This document shows positions 1 to 9,121 of a stretch of DNA of 64,000 nt, in pieces. This DNA is from Kocuria soli (lineage in GTDB: Bacteria; Actinomycetota; Actinomycetes; Actinomycetales; Micrococcaceae): positions 248,001 to 312,000 of the forward strand of contig NZ_RKMF01000001.1 in the NCBI RefSeq assembly GCF_003797835.1, in the 5' to 3' direction. The notes under the pieces are model-generated. The model saw only the letters and a list, made by a program, of their open reading frames with translations. It was not told the origin of the DNA and ran no database searches. The translations under genes and the position numbers were made by a program. How positions within the stretch are numbered: position 1 is the first letter of the stretch; each line of letters begins with the position of its first letter.

Positions 1-1
1 C

Positions 2-373
2 GCGCGAACCATGATGGTCACCGGCGTGGTCCTGCTGTTGTTCATCGTCTTCCACATCCTCGACCTGACCTTGGGGATGTCACCCGCGGGACCTGACGGG
101 TTCCAACACGCGACCCACGAGGCCTCCTACGCCTACTCGAACCTGGTGGCATCCTTCAACCGCCTGCCCGTCGCGTTGTTCTACATCCTCGCCATGGGGT
201 GCCTGGCCCTTCACCTGGCGCACGGCGTGGTCAGCGCCGTCGTCGATTTCGGGGTGGGTGTCCGTCCTCGGGTGTTCTCCGCGTTGGCCGGGCTCGGGCT
301 GCTCTTCGGACTGGTCATCGCGATCGGCAACATCACCATTCCCGTGGCCGTCCTGACAGGAGTGCTCCAGTGA
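2..373 (+). CDS. sdhC: Succinate dehydrogenase cytochrome b subunit, 3' part
   Basis: This is the C-terminal part of the membrane anchor of succinate:menaquinone oxidoreductase; the frame is open from base 2 and the start lies outside the window. About 123 codons remain. Three hydrophobic helices are visible. Histidines in VFHILDLTLG and LALHLAHGV sit where the one-polypeptide cytochrome b558 family places haem or quinone-site residues (family knowledge). The stop overlaps the sdhA start as GTGA, so the two genes are translationally coupled. Identification rests on the downstream sdhA and sdhB and on similarity to the complete paralogue at 7136-7849. Confidence 0.9.
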   Translation, partial: ARTMMVTGVVLLLFIVFHILDLTLGMSPAGPDGFQHATHEASYAYSNLVASFNRLPVALFYILAMGCLALHLAHGVVSAVVDFGVGVRPRVFSALAGLGLLFGLVIAIGNITIPVAVLTGVLQ

Positions 374-2523
374 ACACCTTCCGCACCATCGGTTCCAGAA
401 TCCGCTCCGTGGTCGGTTCGTCGGAGGGGGTGCCCCGTCCGCAGCAGGACTCCCCGGACCCGGCTGCACCGCAGGAGGAGGCGGCCACTTCCGCCCCCGA
501 GAGCACGGGCAACGCGAAGAAGCCCTTGAGCGGACCAGCGGCGTTGAAGCGCCAAGGGCCAAAGGGCACGCAGGGCTTCGTGACCTATGCCGATGAGCCG
601 TTGAACGGCAACGTGCCCACCGGCGACCCTCTGACGGCCTGGTCCCGCCGCAAGCTCGACTACAAGCTGGTCAGCCCGCTGAACCGTCGCAAGTTCAAGG
701 TCATCGTGGTGGGGACCGGCCTGGCCGGTGCCGGTTGCGCCGCGGCCCTGGGCGAGCTCGGATACAACGTGGTCTCCTACACGTTCCACGACGCCGCCCG
801 CCGCGCGCACTCGGTGGCCGCCCAGGGCGGCATCAACTCCGCGCGTGCCAAGAAGGTGGACAACGACTCCCTCGAACGATTCGTCAAGGACACGGTCAAG
901 GGTGGGGACTTCCGGGCCAGGGAGGCCGACTGCTTCCGACTGGGTGAGGAATCCGTGCGGGTGATCGACCACATGGACGCGATCGGTGCCCCGTTCGCCC
1001 GCGAGTACGGCGGGGAGCTGCGCACGCGTTCCTTCGGCGGTGTCCAGGTGTCCCGCACCTACTACACGCGGGGCCAGACCGGCCAACAGCTGCAGGTGGC
1101 CGCGGCCCGTGCGCTGCAGCGGCAAGTGGGGCTGGGCACCGTTGACCTGCGCACCCACCGCGAGGTCCTGGACCTGGTGGTCGACGACGGTCGCGCCAAG
1201 GGCGTTGTGGTCCGCGATCTCTACACGGGCGAGATCGAGGCGGAGACTGCCCACGCCGTCGTCCTGTGCACCGGCGGTTACGGCAACGTCTACTTCCGCT
1301 CCACGCTGGCCCACAACTCCAACGTGACCGCCGCGTGGCGGGCACACCGTCGCGGTGCGTACTTCGCGTCGCCGTCGTACATCCAGTTCCACCCGACCGC
1401 CCTGCCCGTGAGTTCGCACTGGCAGTCCAAGACCACGCTCATGAGTGAGTCGCTGCGCAACGACGGGCGCATCTGGGTCCCCAAGGCCCCGGGGGACGAC
1501 CGCCCCGCCAACCAGATCCCGGAGGAGGAACGCGACTACTACCTGGAGCGCAAGTACCCGTCCTACGGCAACCTCTCCCCGCGCGACATCTCCTCCCGTG
1601 CCGCACGGGAGCAGATCGAAGCGGGCCACGGCGTGGGGCCGCTGCGCAACAGCGTGTACCTGGACTTCCGGGACGCCATCGGCCGGCTGGGCAAGAAGAC
1701 CATCGAGGAGCGTTACGGCAACCTCTTCGAGATGTACTTCGACGCCACGGGCGAGGACCCGTACACCGAACCCATGCGCATCGCCCCGGGTGCCCACTTC
1801 GCCATGGGCGGCTTGTGGAGCGACTACGACATGATGACCTCGATCGAGGGTCTGTTCGTGGGCGGTGAGGCCGGCTGGGGCTACCACGGGGCCAACCGCC
1901 TGGGCGCCAACTCGCTGCTCTCGGCCTGCGTGGACGGGTGGTTCACCCTGCCCTACTCGGTGCCGAACTTCCTGGCCAACCACCTGGGTGAGGCTCCGCT
2001 GCCCGCGGACCACCCCGCCGTCGAACGCACCGTGGCCGAGGTCCGGGAGCGGACCGACCGCCTGCTGTCCATCGGCGGGACCAAGGGTGCGGATCACTTC
2101 CACCGGGCGCTCGGGGACGTGCTGTACTCCGGGTGCGGCGTGGCCCGCACGGAGGCCGGTCTGAAGAACGCGCTCAAGGAGATCCGGGCGCTGCGAGAAG
2201 AGTTCTGGCGCGACCTGCGGATTCCGGGCAGCGGCCGCGAACTCAACCAGGAACTTGAACGGGCCGGACGGATCGCGGACTACCTGGAGATGGCCGAACT
2301 GATGTGCCTGGACGCGCTGGACCGGGACGAGTCCTGTGGAGCGCACTTCCGGGAGGAGCACCAAACCCCGGACGGGGAGGCGCTGCGCGATGACGACGAC
2401 TGGTGCTTCGTCTCGGCATGGGAACACACCCCGGGCAAGGGGGCCCACCCGGGCAAGCCCGTCCGCCACGCCGAACCGTTGGACTTCCAGGCGGTTCCGC
2501 TACAGACCAGGAACTACGCGTGA
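370..2523 (+). CDS. sdhA: Succinate dehydrogenase flavoprotein subunit
   Basis: This is the catalytic FAD subunit (717 aa), which oxidises succinate to fumarate in the TCA cycle on the cytoplasmic face of the membrane. The FAD dinucleotide motif GTGLAGAG is near residues 115-122. AHSVAAQGGIN near 146-156 contains the histidine that carries the covalent flavin in this family, and the C-terminal GGEAGWGYHGANRLGANSLL is the FAD-binding/capping signature. The GTG at 370 is chosen because AGGAG lies seven bases upstream and it overlaps the sdhC stop. The first ~100 residues before the Rossmann fold are Pro/Ala/Gly-rich, longer than usual for this family. An upstream in-frame extension inside sdhC is a shadow. 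Confidence 0.95.
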   Translation: MNTFRTIGSRIRSVVGSSEGVPRPQQDSPDPAAPQEEAATSAPESTGNAKKPLSGPAALKRQGPKGTQGFVTYADEPLNGNVPTGDPLTAWSRRKLDYKLVSPLNRRKFKVIVVGTGLAGAGCAAALGELGYNVVSYTFHDAARRAHSVAAQGGINSARAKKVDNDSLERFVKDTVKGGDFRAREADCFRLGEESVRVIDHMDAIGAPFAREYGGELRTRSFGGVQVSRTYYTRGQTGQQLQVAAARALQRQVGLGTVDLRTHREVLDLVVDDGRAKGVVVRDLYTGEIEAETAHAVVLCTGGYGNVYFRSTLAHNSNVTAAWRAHRRGAYFASPSYIQFHPTALPVSSHWQSKTTLMSESLRNDGRIWVPKAPGDDRPANQIPEEERDYYLERKYPSYGNLSPRDISSRAAREQIEAGHGVGPLRNSVYLDFRDAIGRLGKKTIEERYGNLFEMYFDATGEDPYTEPMRIAPGAHFAMGGLWSDYDMMTSIEGLFVGGEAGWGYHGANRLGANSLLSACVDGWFTLPYSVPNFLANHLGEAPLPADHPAVERTVAEVRERTDRLLSIGGTKGADHFHRALGDVLYSGCGVARTEAGLKNALKEIRALREEFWRDLRIPGSGRELNQELERAGRIADYLEMAELMCLDALDRDESCGAHFREEHQTPDGEALRDDDDWCFVSAWEHTPGKGAHPGKPVRHAEPLDFQAVPLQTRNYA

Positions 2524-2554
2524 GCTCCGGCTCACGCGTGATGAGGAGAAGACC

Positions 2555-3307
2555 ATGAAACTGACCATCGAGGTCTGGCGTCAGGAAGACACAACCACCA
2601 AGGGCCGGTTCGTGACGTACCAGGTGGACGACGCGACGCCCGAGATGTCCCTGCCCGAGCTCCTGGACCGGCTCAACGACCAACTGGTCACGGCCGGGGA
2701 GGAGCCCATCGCATTCGACACGGACTGCCGCGAAGGCATCTGCGGCACGTGCGGCATCACGGTCAACGGCGTCCCCCACGGCAAGGTGCCCAACACCCCC
2801 ACCTGCCGTCAGAACCTGCGCAGTTACGACGACGGCGAGCATCTGAAGCTCGAGCCCTTCCGCGCGGCCTCCTTCCCCGTGGTGAGGGATCTTGTGGTGG
2901 ACCGCTCGGCGCTGGACCGCGTGATCGCCTCCGGTGGCTACGTGTCCGTGGACGCGGGCACCGCCCCCGACGCGGACACCCGGCAGATCCCGTTCAAGGT
3001 GGCCGAGCAAGCCCTGGACTTCTCGGCCTGCATCGGCTGCGGGGCGTGTATCGCGGCCTGCCCGAACGGGGCCGCACATCTGTTCGCCGGTGCGTTGCTC
3101 TCCCACATGTCCACGCTGCCGCAGGGCAAGCCGGAGCGCTCCAAGCGGGCCCGCGGCGTGGTGGCCACCACCGAGGAGGAGTTCGGCCCGTGCTCGGTGT
3201 ACGCCGAATGCGTGGAGGTGTGCCCGGCCGGTATCCCGATCTCCGCGATCAGCGCGGTGAACCGGGAGGCGGCACGCGCTGCAATCAGGCGCAACAAAGA
3301 CAACTGA
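2555..3307 (+). CDS. sdhB: Succinate dehydrogenase iron-sulfur subunit
   Basis: This electron-transfer subunit (250 aa) passes electrons from SdhA to the membrane anchor through three Fe-S clusters. Cys58, Cys63, Cys66 and Cys84 form the plant-type [2Fe-2S] site. CIGCGACIAACP (Cys159, 162, 165, 169) and Cys213, Cys219 and Cys223 supply the [4Fe-4S] and [3Fe-4S] sites. The start is the ATG after GAGGAGAAGACC; a longer upstream frame inside sdhA is a shadow. It follows sdhA by 31 bases and ends the sdhCAB operon, with a strong hairpin just downstream. Confidence 0.95.
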   Translation: MKLTIEVWRQEDTTTKGRFVTYQVDDATPEMSLPELLDRLNDQLVTAGEEPIAFDTDCREGICGTCGITVNGVPHGKVPNTPTCRQNLRSYDDGEHLKLEPFRAASFPVVRDLVVDRSALDRVIASGGYVSVDAGTAPDADTRQIPFKVAEQALDFSACIGCGACIAACPNGAAHLFAGALLSHMSTLPQGKPERSKRARGVVATTEEEFGPCSVYAECVEVCPAGIPISAISAVNREAARAAIRRNKDN

Positions 3308-3343
3308 CAGGGGACGCTCCCGTCGCCACGCACAGAACGGTTC

Positions 3344-3375
3344 GGGGCCTGCACACCGAAAGGTGTGCAGGCCCC
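3344..3375. terminator. Hairpin between sdhB and the convergent transporter gene
   Basis: A perfect 14-bp stem (GGGGCCTGCACACC and its complement) closes a GAAA tetraloop. It lies 36 bases after the sdhB stop and 24 bases before the stop of the convergent transporter gene, so it can terminate both. There is no T tract, as is common in actinobacteria. Confidence 0.8.
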
Positions 3376-3399
3376 GTCGTCGTCAGGTGACGGTTCCGG

Positions 3400-4875
3400 T
3401 CACCACATGCCCAGGACGGCCATCCAGCCCATGCCGACCACGGCCCAGATCACGAAGGTGACCACCGAAATGATCAGGCCCACGCGGAACCATTCGGGTG
3501 TCTTGACGTACCCGGATCCGAAGATCACACCGGCCGGACCGGAGGAGTAGTGCATGAGGCCACCGAACAGGTTGCCGATGAAGCCGAGGAAGAGCGCGGC
3601 AATCATCGGAGGTGTGCCCACGCCGATCGCGGCGGCCAGGAACACGGCGTACATGGCCACGATCTGCGCGGTGTTCGACGCGAAGAAGTAGTGCACGTAG
3701 AAGTAGACGACCGCCAGAATCGCGAAGGCAAACACCCATGGCAGGCCACCGACGGCACCCGAGACGGAGTCACCGATCCAGGTGATCACGCCCAGCGTGT
3801 TGAGGTGCCCGGCCATGCCGACCAGCACGCCGAAGAAGATCAGCGTGGACCATGCACCACCGTTGGCGGCCATGATCTTCCAGTTCAGCACCCCGGTGAC
3901 CAGCAGGATCCCGATACCCACGAAGGCGGTTGCGGTCGCGTTGATCCCCAGCGAGCCACCCACGGACCACATGAGCAGCAGCAGGACGAACGTAGCGGCC
4001 ATGATCGCTTCCGGACGGGTCAGCTTGCCGAGCTGCTTGAGCTCCTCACGGGCCTGACCCGGAGCATCCGGGGTCTTCTTGAGGGTGGGCGGGTAGACCT
4101 TGGAGAGCACCCAGGGAACCACGACCAGGGAGACCAGGCCCGGCACGATCGCAGCGAGCGCCCAGTTGGTCCAGGTGATCTCCACCCCGGCCTCTCCCGC
4201 GAACTGCTGGGCCAGCGGGTTGCCGGCCATGGCGGTCAGGAACATGGCCGAGGTGATGGTGTTGACCTGCACCGTGGACATGGACAGGAACGCGCCCAGG
4301 CGACGGCGTGATTCGTCGGTCTCCGGGGTGGACCCCTGCACAACCGCCAGGGACTGGACGATGGGGAACACCACGCCGCCGGCGCGGGCGGTGTTCGACG
4401 GTGTCGCGGGAGCCATCAGCAGGTCCGTGGCGGCCATGCCGTAGGCCAGGCCCAAGGAGGACTTGCCGAGCTTGGTCACGAACCACAACGCGATGCGTCG
4501 GCCGAGTCCCGTGATGAGGAAGCCGTCGGCGATGAAGAACGCCGCCACGATCAGCCACACCGCGCTGGAGGCGAAGCCTGTGAGAGCTTCATCCTCACCC
4601 ACGTCCATGGTGCCTGTGATCATGGCCACCGCCAGTCCGATCAGGGAGACCGCAGCGGTGGGCAGGGGCTGGAGCACCAGACCGAGGATGGTACCCACGA
4701 AGATCGCCGCCATGTGCATGCCGCGTGGATCCACGCCGTCTGGCGGCGGAATGAACCAGATGGCCAGAACCGACGCCAGGATGATCGCAACCTTGATGAT
4801 CATGGAGCGGTTCGGTGAGTGGCCGGTGGTGTCGGCTGGTGCCTCGGGGGTTGAGGATGGGGCCGAGGTAGTCAT
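3400..4875 (-). CDS. DASS/SLC13-family sodium:dicarboxylate (anion) symporter
   Basis: This 491-aa integral membrane protein of the divalent anion:Na+ symporter family probably imports C4-dicarboxylates or related anions. About a dozen hydrophobic segments follow a ~25-residue Ser/Pro/Thr-rich N-terminus. The two SNT substrate-site motifs of the family are present, as SNTARAGG after a PATP run and as SNTAQIVAMY in the second repeat. It is convergent with sdhCAB; the shared connection to succinate, fumarate and malate is suggestive but unproven. Substrate specificity cannot be read from sequence. Confidence 0.85.
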   Translation of the reverse strand: MTTSAPSSTPEAPADTTGHSPNRSMIIKVAIILASVLAIWFIPPPDGVDPRGMHMAAIFVGTILGLVLQPLPTAAVSLIGLAVAMITGTMDVGEDEALTGFASSAVWLIVAAFFIADGFLITGLGRRIALWFVTKLGKSSLGLAYGMAATDLLMAPATPSNTARAGGVVFPIVQSLAVVQGSTPETDESRRRLGAFLSMSTVQVNTITSAMFLTAMAGNPLAQQFAGEAGVEITWTNWALAAIVPGLVSLVVVPWVLSKVYPPTLKKTPDAPGQAREELKQLGKLTRPEAIMAATFVLLLLMWSVGGSLGINATATAFVGIGILLVTGVLNWKIMAANGGAWSTLIFFGVLVGMAGHLNTLGVITWIGDSVSGAVGGLPWVFAFAILAVVYFYVHYFFASNTAQIVAMYAVFLAAAIGVGTPPMIAALFLGFIGNLFGGLMHYSSGPAGVIFGSGYVKTPEWFRVGLIISVVTFVIWAVVGMGWMAVLGMW

Positions 4876-5095
4876 GACGAGATTCTCTGTTCCTTCTGAG
4901 TGCCGGCACCGTCGCAGTCAAACTGTGGCCTGACCACGGTGCGGTTGTCAGGCTACTCGCACCTGTATCCCAGGTCATGGAGTTGCCGCAATTACCGCCG
5001 TCGTGGGCACCGGGGTGAGCGCGATACGGGTTTCGGTCACGCAACAATCCCTCCATCCGCACCCTCCCGTGTGGCGAACCACGCCACCTCAGGCC

Positions 5096-5494
5096 ATGAT
5101 GAGACCTATGACACCTCTGCCGCGGGACCTTCATCCGTCGAACGGCCGCCGTGTGCCCGGATCCTCCGGGGACGTGGTGGTGCCGCTGTCGGCGGCCGGC
5201 GGCAGGTCGAGCGCGACTCCCGAGGAGCCGTTGCCCCACCAACTCGTGGGAACGTCGGACGCCTTGGGCCGGACGGACGACGGCCTGACAGAGGCGGAGG
5301 AGCCTTATCCCTCGGAGCTCCAGCACAGCATCCTCGAGATGCTCTCTTCCGGTGGGGACGACGAGATGATTGCCCGCCGTCTGGGCCTGGACCTGAACGG
5401 CTACCGTGCGCTCGTCGCCGAAATGGCCGCCACCGCAGGGGCGTGCAACCGTTTTCAGTTGGCGCTCAAGGCCAGGGAACTGGGCTGGCTCTGA
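5096..5494 (+). CDS. Small LuxR-type helix-turn-helix protein without a receiver domain
   Basis: This is a protein of about 132 aa. Its last ~58 residues match the C-terminal helix-turn-helix of LuxR/NarL regulators, including the DEMIARRLGLDLNGYR recognition region and a NRFQLALKARELGWL tail typical of actinobacterial versions. The first ~70 residues are Pro/Gly/Ser-rich and carry no receiver domain. The start is uncertain: ATG at 5096, 5099 and 5108 are all in frame and none has a strong ribosome-binding site. It may be a stand-alone DNA-binding regulator; targets are unknown. It lies alone between the divergent DASS gene and the glycosyltransferase gene. Confidence 0.65.
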   Translation: MMRPMTPLPRDLHPSNGRRVPGSSGDVVVPLSAAGGRSSATPEEPLPHQLVGTSDALGRTDDGLTEAEEPYPSELQHSILEMLSSGGDDEMIARRLGLDLNGYRALVAEMAATAGACNRFQLALKARELGWL

Positions 5495-5592
5495 CCCCCA
5501 CCCGTGCGGCGTAATCCGGTCGTCGGCTGAGGTCGCAGAGATTCGTGGAACGCGCTCTCCCACGGGCATACTGATGTCTCCGAAGGAGAGTG

Positions 5593-7125
5593 ATGACCCC
5601 CAGTTCCACAGATTTGCGCCGGGAAGATGCTGCCACCCGGCCCCCGCTGCCGTGGTGGCCGGCCGTGTTCGGCGCACTCCTGACCGGCGCGGTCGCGTTC
5701 TGGGGATTGGCCACACCGCAGTACTGGTTCGACGAGGCCGCTTCCGTGTCCGCCGTCGATCGACCGTTCGGTTCCCTGATCGCCATGGTGCAGAAGGTGG
5801 ATGCCGTCCACGCGCTGTACTACGTGGTCATGTATCCGTGGGCCGCGCTGTTCGGCACCTCCGAGCTGGCCATGCGCACTCCATCAGCCTTGGCACTGGT
5901 GGTCATGTCGGTGTTCCTCACCCGGATCGGCATGGCCTACGCGCGACGGTACATGCCTGAGCGCACCGTCTTCGTGGGCGTCATGGTCGCTGTCCTGGGT
6001 GCGGTTCTGCCCGGTCTGAGCTGGACGGGGCAGGAAGCCCGCGGGTACGCGATGGGTGCCATGAGTCTGACCATCGCGTGGTGGTTCTTCGAGCGCTTCC
6101 GGGAGCACCGGCACACACCGTCCCTCGTGGGGTTCGCCCTGTTCATGGCGGCCGGGGTCGGATTCTCGTTGTACGTGGCCATGCTGCTGCCGCTGTTTTT
6201 CGCCCGCTCCCTTCGGTGGGGGCGCCGCAACACGGTGAAGGTCCTGGTCGCGTGCCTGGTTGCCGGATCCGTGTGCATTCCGCTGGTCATCGTCGCGGCG
6301 GAACAGAGCGGGCAGGTGTCCTGGATCGATGCCACCACGCGCGAGGTGCTCAGACGCATGGCCCTCATGGTGTTCTTCCTGAGCCCCCGCAACCGGTTCG
6401 GGGCCTACAACGGACCCGTCGAGCAGATCGCACCTTGGCTCGGTCTGTTCACCATCCTGGTTGTGGCCCTCGGCCTGATCCGGAGCCGTGCCCGGTGGAT
6501 CATGCTCTGGCTCCTGAGCCTGGTCCTACTGCCGTTCGTCGTCATCCTCGTGGCACAACTGTTGGGCAAGCAGTACTTCCAGGAGCGCTACCTGACCTTC
6601 ACGGCGCCGGTGTTGGTCGTGGCACTGGCCCTGGGGCTGGCCGCAATCCCGTGGCGTCCCGTGGGTGCGCTCGGTCTGGCATTGTTCACCCTTCTGTCCT
6701 TCCCGTCCTTCCTGGGGCAGAACGGCGAATTCGCCAAGAAGGACGGGTACAAAACGGCGGCCGTGGCGGCGGCCCAGGCCGACACGGTCATCTTCATGGA
6801 TGACGAAGCTCGCGGAATTTTCGTGGCCTACCCACCGGATCATCCCGTCAAGGACCCGATGCTTGCCCAGAACAAGGAGGACTCGGCCACGCTCTGGGGG
6901 CAGAGCCACCCTGGTTGGTGGTCCTGGCAACTGGACGAAACCGGCAAGGTTTCGGTCGTCGCCTTCAAACCGAACCCCTACTACGGGGCCGTCCTGCAAC
7001 ACCTGGACTCCATCGGCTGCACGATAACCGACGAGAACCTGGAGTCCCGCTTCCGAGTGACCAATCTGAAATGCCCCGACACACTCGCCCAGCCGGCCAG
7101 GACGCCGGTAGAGCCGGGCACCTAA
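5593..7125 (+). CDS. GT39-like polytopic membrane glycosyltransferase
   Basis: This protein of about 510 aa has roughly ten hydrophobic segments. The first extracytoplasmic loop carries YWFDEA, the acidic motif expected near the N-terminus of PMT/ArnT-like lipid-linked sugar transferases, and a later QEARGYAMG motif is also typical. Such enzymes use polyprenyl-phosphate sugars outside the membrane; acceptor and sugar are unknown. AAGGAG precedes the ATG at 5593 by four bases, and a GTG at 5590 is also possible. The C-terminal ~110 residues look soluble and extracytoplasmic. There is no obvious partner gene; sdhC2 starts only ten bases after its stop. Confidence 0.75.
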   Translation: MTPSSTDLRREDAATRPPLPWWPAVFGALLTGAVAFWGLATPQYWFDEAASVSAVDRPFGSLIAMVQKVDAVHALYYVVMYPWAALFGTSELAMRTPSALALVVMSVFLTRIGMAYARRYMPERTVFVGVMVAVLGAVLPGLSWTGQEARGYAMGAMSLTIAWWFFERFREHRHTPSLVGFALFMAAGVGFSLYVAMLLPLFFARSLRWGRRNTVKVLVACLVAGSVCIPLVIVAAEQSGQVSWIDATTREVLRRMALMVFFLSPRNRFGAYNGPVEQIAPWLGLFTILVVALGLIRSRARWIMLWLLSLVLLPFVVILVAQLLGKQYFQERYLTFTAPVLVVALALGLAAIPWRPVGALGLALFTLLSFPSFLGQNGEFAKKDGYKTAAVAAAQADTVIFMDDEARGIFVAYPPDHPVKDPMLAQNKEDSATLWGQSHPGWWSWQLDETGKVSVVAFKPNPYYGAVLQHLDSIGCTITDENLESRFRVTNLKCPDTLAQPARTPVEPGT

Positions 7126-7135
7126 GCTGCATGGC

Positions 7136-7849
7136 ATGACCATTTCGGACAGTGCGGGCGCTCTCAAGACCGCTGATCTCAAACTGGCCATGGCCGCCAG
7201 CGGGACCGTCTTCTCGGCTTTCACGGTGGCTCACATGGCCGGCAACCTCCAGGTGTACCTGGGCCGGGACCGGTTCGACGGCTACGCGCGGTTCCTGCGC
7301 ACCATGGGCGTCCCGGTCCTGCCAGAATCAACAGTGCTGTGGGTCTTTCGTTCCGGGCTGCTGGCCTGCGCGGTGACGCACGTGTCCTGCGCGAGCCTGC
7401 TGACCGTTCGCGCCTGGCGGGCCGGTGACCGCCCGGCCGGTGGCGTGCGTCGCAGTCGCCCGCGCGGTCGACGACGTCGCGTGTGGGAAATCGCCAAACG
7501 CTCCATGCGCTCCACGGGAGTTGTCCTGGGCCTGTTCACCGCCCACCACATCGCCGATCTGACACTCGGCGTGCGCCCCGCCGCGACCGAGCACGCCAAG
7601 GGTGCTGCGTACGACAACCTGGTGCGTTCCCTGCAGCGGCCGCAGGTCGCCGGGCTGTACCTGGCGGCCATGCTGGCCCTTGCCGCTCACACTTCCCAGG
7701 GCATCGTCCAGGTCGGCAACGACACCGGGCTGTCGGGCGACCGTCGTGTCCGAGAAGCCCTGAGCATCGCGGGGCGGGTCATCGGCACCGGTGTGGCGCT
7801 GGGCAACGCGAGCATCCCACTGGCTGTGCAAACCCGCCTGGTCCGCTGA
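7136..7849 (+). CDS. Second succinate dehydrogenase/fumarate reductase cytochrome b subunit
   Basis: A 237-aa membrane anchor of the SdhC b558 type with five hydrophobic helices. It is paralogous to the partial sdhC at the left edge: both contain an xxHxxDLTLG motif and a second conserved histidine (LAAHTSQG here). Histidines in VAHMAGNL, VTHVSC and TAHHIADLTLG are candidate haem ligands. A basic loop (RRSRPRGRRRR) is cytoplasmic by the positive-inside rule. It is followed after 65 bases by a second sdhB, but no flavoprotein gene lies between or after them, unlike the left-hand operon. Confidence 0.85.
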   Translation: MTISDSAGALKTADLKLAMAASGTVFSAFTVAHMAGNLQVYLGRDRFDGYARFLRTMGVPVLPESTVLWVFRSGLLACAVTHVSCASLLTVRAWRAGDRPAGGVRRSRPRGRRRRVWEIAKRSMRSTGVVLGLFTAHHIADLTLGVRPAATEHAKGAAYDNLVRSLQRPQVAGLYLAAMLALAAHTSQGIVQVGNDTGLSGDRRVREALSIAGRVIGTGVALGNASIPLAVQTRLVR

Positions 7850-7914
7850 ACGTCCCACCGGGTGTGTACCGAGTGCGACCGCATTTCCCGCAGAATCACG
7901 AGGGGTCATCGACC

Positions 7915-8616
7915 ATGAAGATCACGCGAACCGTGTCCGTCGAAGTCTGGCGTCAGACCGATGCCGAGGCCCACGGACGCTTTGTCACCTACGACGTGCA
8001 AGGCGTCTCACCCGAGACCACGGTCCTGGAGCTCCTGGACCTGCTCAACGAGCAACTCCCGGACGGTGATTCACCGGTGACTTTCGACGACGGCTGCAGG
8101 GAGGGCAGTTGCGGCAAGTGCGGCGTCACGGTCGACGGCGTACCTCACGGCCCCGAGTACAACCGGGCCTCCTGTCAGCAGCACGTGCGCGCCTTCCGCG
8201 ACGGCGACCGGGTACGGCTCGAACCATTGCGGGCATCGGCCTTCCCCGTTCTCTCGGATCTGACGGTCGACAAGAAGAAGGCCCTGCGCACCGTGGTCAA
8301 GGCGTCTCGCGGGCCGGCGGGTCTGAAGGCGCTGACCAATGCCGGGTGCATCAGCTGCGGGGCCTGCGTGGCCGCCTGTCCCAACGGCTCCGCGCAGCTG
8401 TTCGTCGGCTCCCTGCTTACGGAACTGCCGCCGCTGATGAAGGACGACGACGAACGCCGGGACCGCACCGCGCAGGTCATCGAGACGGCGGACGAGACGT
8501 TCGGACCGTGCTCCACCTACGGGGACTGCACGGAGGTGTGCCCGGCCGGACTCCCCCTGGAGAACCTCTCCGCGGTGGCCCGGGAGCATCTGAGGAATCA
8601 ACGCCAAACCAAGTAA
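7915..8616 (+). CDS. Second succinate dehydrogenase/fumarate reductase iron-sulfur subunit
   Basis: This is a complete 233-aa paralogue of the SdhB at 2555-3307. All cluster ligands are kept: Cys61, 66, 69 and 87 for [2Fe-2S]; CISCGACVAACP (Cys145, 148, 151, 155) and Cys199, 205 and 209 for the other two clusters. It is therefore probably functional. It pairs with the upstream cytochrome b gene but has no adjacent flavoprotein gene. It may share SdhA with the main complex, pair with a flavoprotein encoded elsewhere, or form a specialised fumarate reductase. The ATG at 7915 is chosen over a long upstream frame that only shadows sdhC2. Confidence 0.88.
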   Translation: MKITRTVSVEVWRQTDAEAHGRFVTYDVQGVSPETTVLELLDLLNEQLPDGDSPVTFDDGCREGSCGKCGVTVDGVPHGPEYNRASCQQHVRAFRDGDRVRLEPLRASAFPVLSDLTVDKKKALRTVVKASRGPAGLKALTNAGCISCGACVAACPNGSAQLFVGSLLTELPPLMKDDDERRDRTAQVIETADETFGPCSTYGDCTEVCPAGLPLENLSAVAREHLRNQRQTK

Positions 8617-8623
8617 TTCGCAG

Positions 8624-8652
8624 TTGCAAATGTGCTCGGGTCGGTTTAGATT
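8624..8652 (+). promoter_or_regulatory. Possible sigma70-type promoter for the 8688 gene
   Basis: TTGCAA (8624-8629) and TAGATT (8647-8652) are separated by 17 bases and lie 36 bases before the start codon at 8688. Each box matches the consensus at four of six positions. The same stretch has an imperfect inverted repeat (TTGCAAAT and ATTTGCAG). Confidence 0.4.
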
Positions 8653-8687
8653 TGCAGTAGCAACTCTCCCGAACCCAAGGAGTCACG

Positions 8688-9113
8688 ATGTACGCCTACG
8701 CACCGCAACCGCCCATGATGCAGACCGCACCGCTCTACCGCGCCACCCCTGCACCCGCTCCCGGAGTGGCCGTGACCGCTCTAGTGGTCAGCATCATCAT
8801 CTTCGCGCTCGCCCTCCTGGCATCCCCGGTGACCGTGATCTTCTCTGCCGCCATGGGCGCCACGGCGACCGACCCCACTTCGCACTACACGAACGCCGAC
8901 CTGGTGGCCTCCGCCGTGATCGCCTTCCTTCCGCTGGGCATCTCCGGAATCCTGGGAATGCTGTGCTGCTTCGTCCCGCACCTGAGCATGGGTGCCTCCG
9001 AGTTCAGGGGCTCCGGCGTCAAGACGGCCTCCACGGTCTTCCTGTTCCTCCACCTGGCGTTCGTGGCCGCCGCGGCACTGTTCGCCCTCTGGCCCCTGAC
9101 GGCCCTCTCCTGA
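8688..9113 (+). CDS. Small membrane protein with four hydrophobic segments
   Basis: A 141-aa protein of unknown function. A Pro/Tyr-rich N-terminus of about 25 residues precedes four hydrophobic helices (roughly 27-55, 70-92, 94-100 onward and 112-138). AAGGAG lies seven bases before the ATG. Similar Pro/Tyr-rich-tailed membrane proteins are common in actinobacteria, but I recognise no named family. It is monocistronic, with a putative promoter upstream and a very strong hairpin downstream. Confidence 0.65.
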   Translation: MYAYAPQPPMMQTAPLYRATPAPAPGVAVTALVVSIIIFALALLASPVTVIFSAAMGATATDPTSHYTNADLVASAVIAFLPLGISGILGMLCCFVPHLSMGASEFRGSGVKTASTVFLFLHLAFVAAAALFALWPLTALS

Positions 9114-9121
9114 TCGCTCCG

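Noticed and set aside
199-369. Upstream extension of sdhA
   Set aside because: It overlaps sdhC in another frame and has shadow-type composition; GTG 370 has a ribosome-binding site and the usual GTGA coupling.
211-2469. 752-codon minus-strand frame opposite sdhA
   Set aside because: Shadow of sdhA in the favourable antisense phase; no recognisable domain.
8617-8687. Imperfect inverted repeat TTGCAAAT/ATTTGCAG as terminator of sdhB2
   Set aside because: Pairing is short and interrupted; the boxes fit a promoter better.
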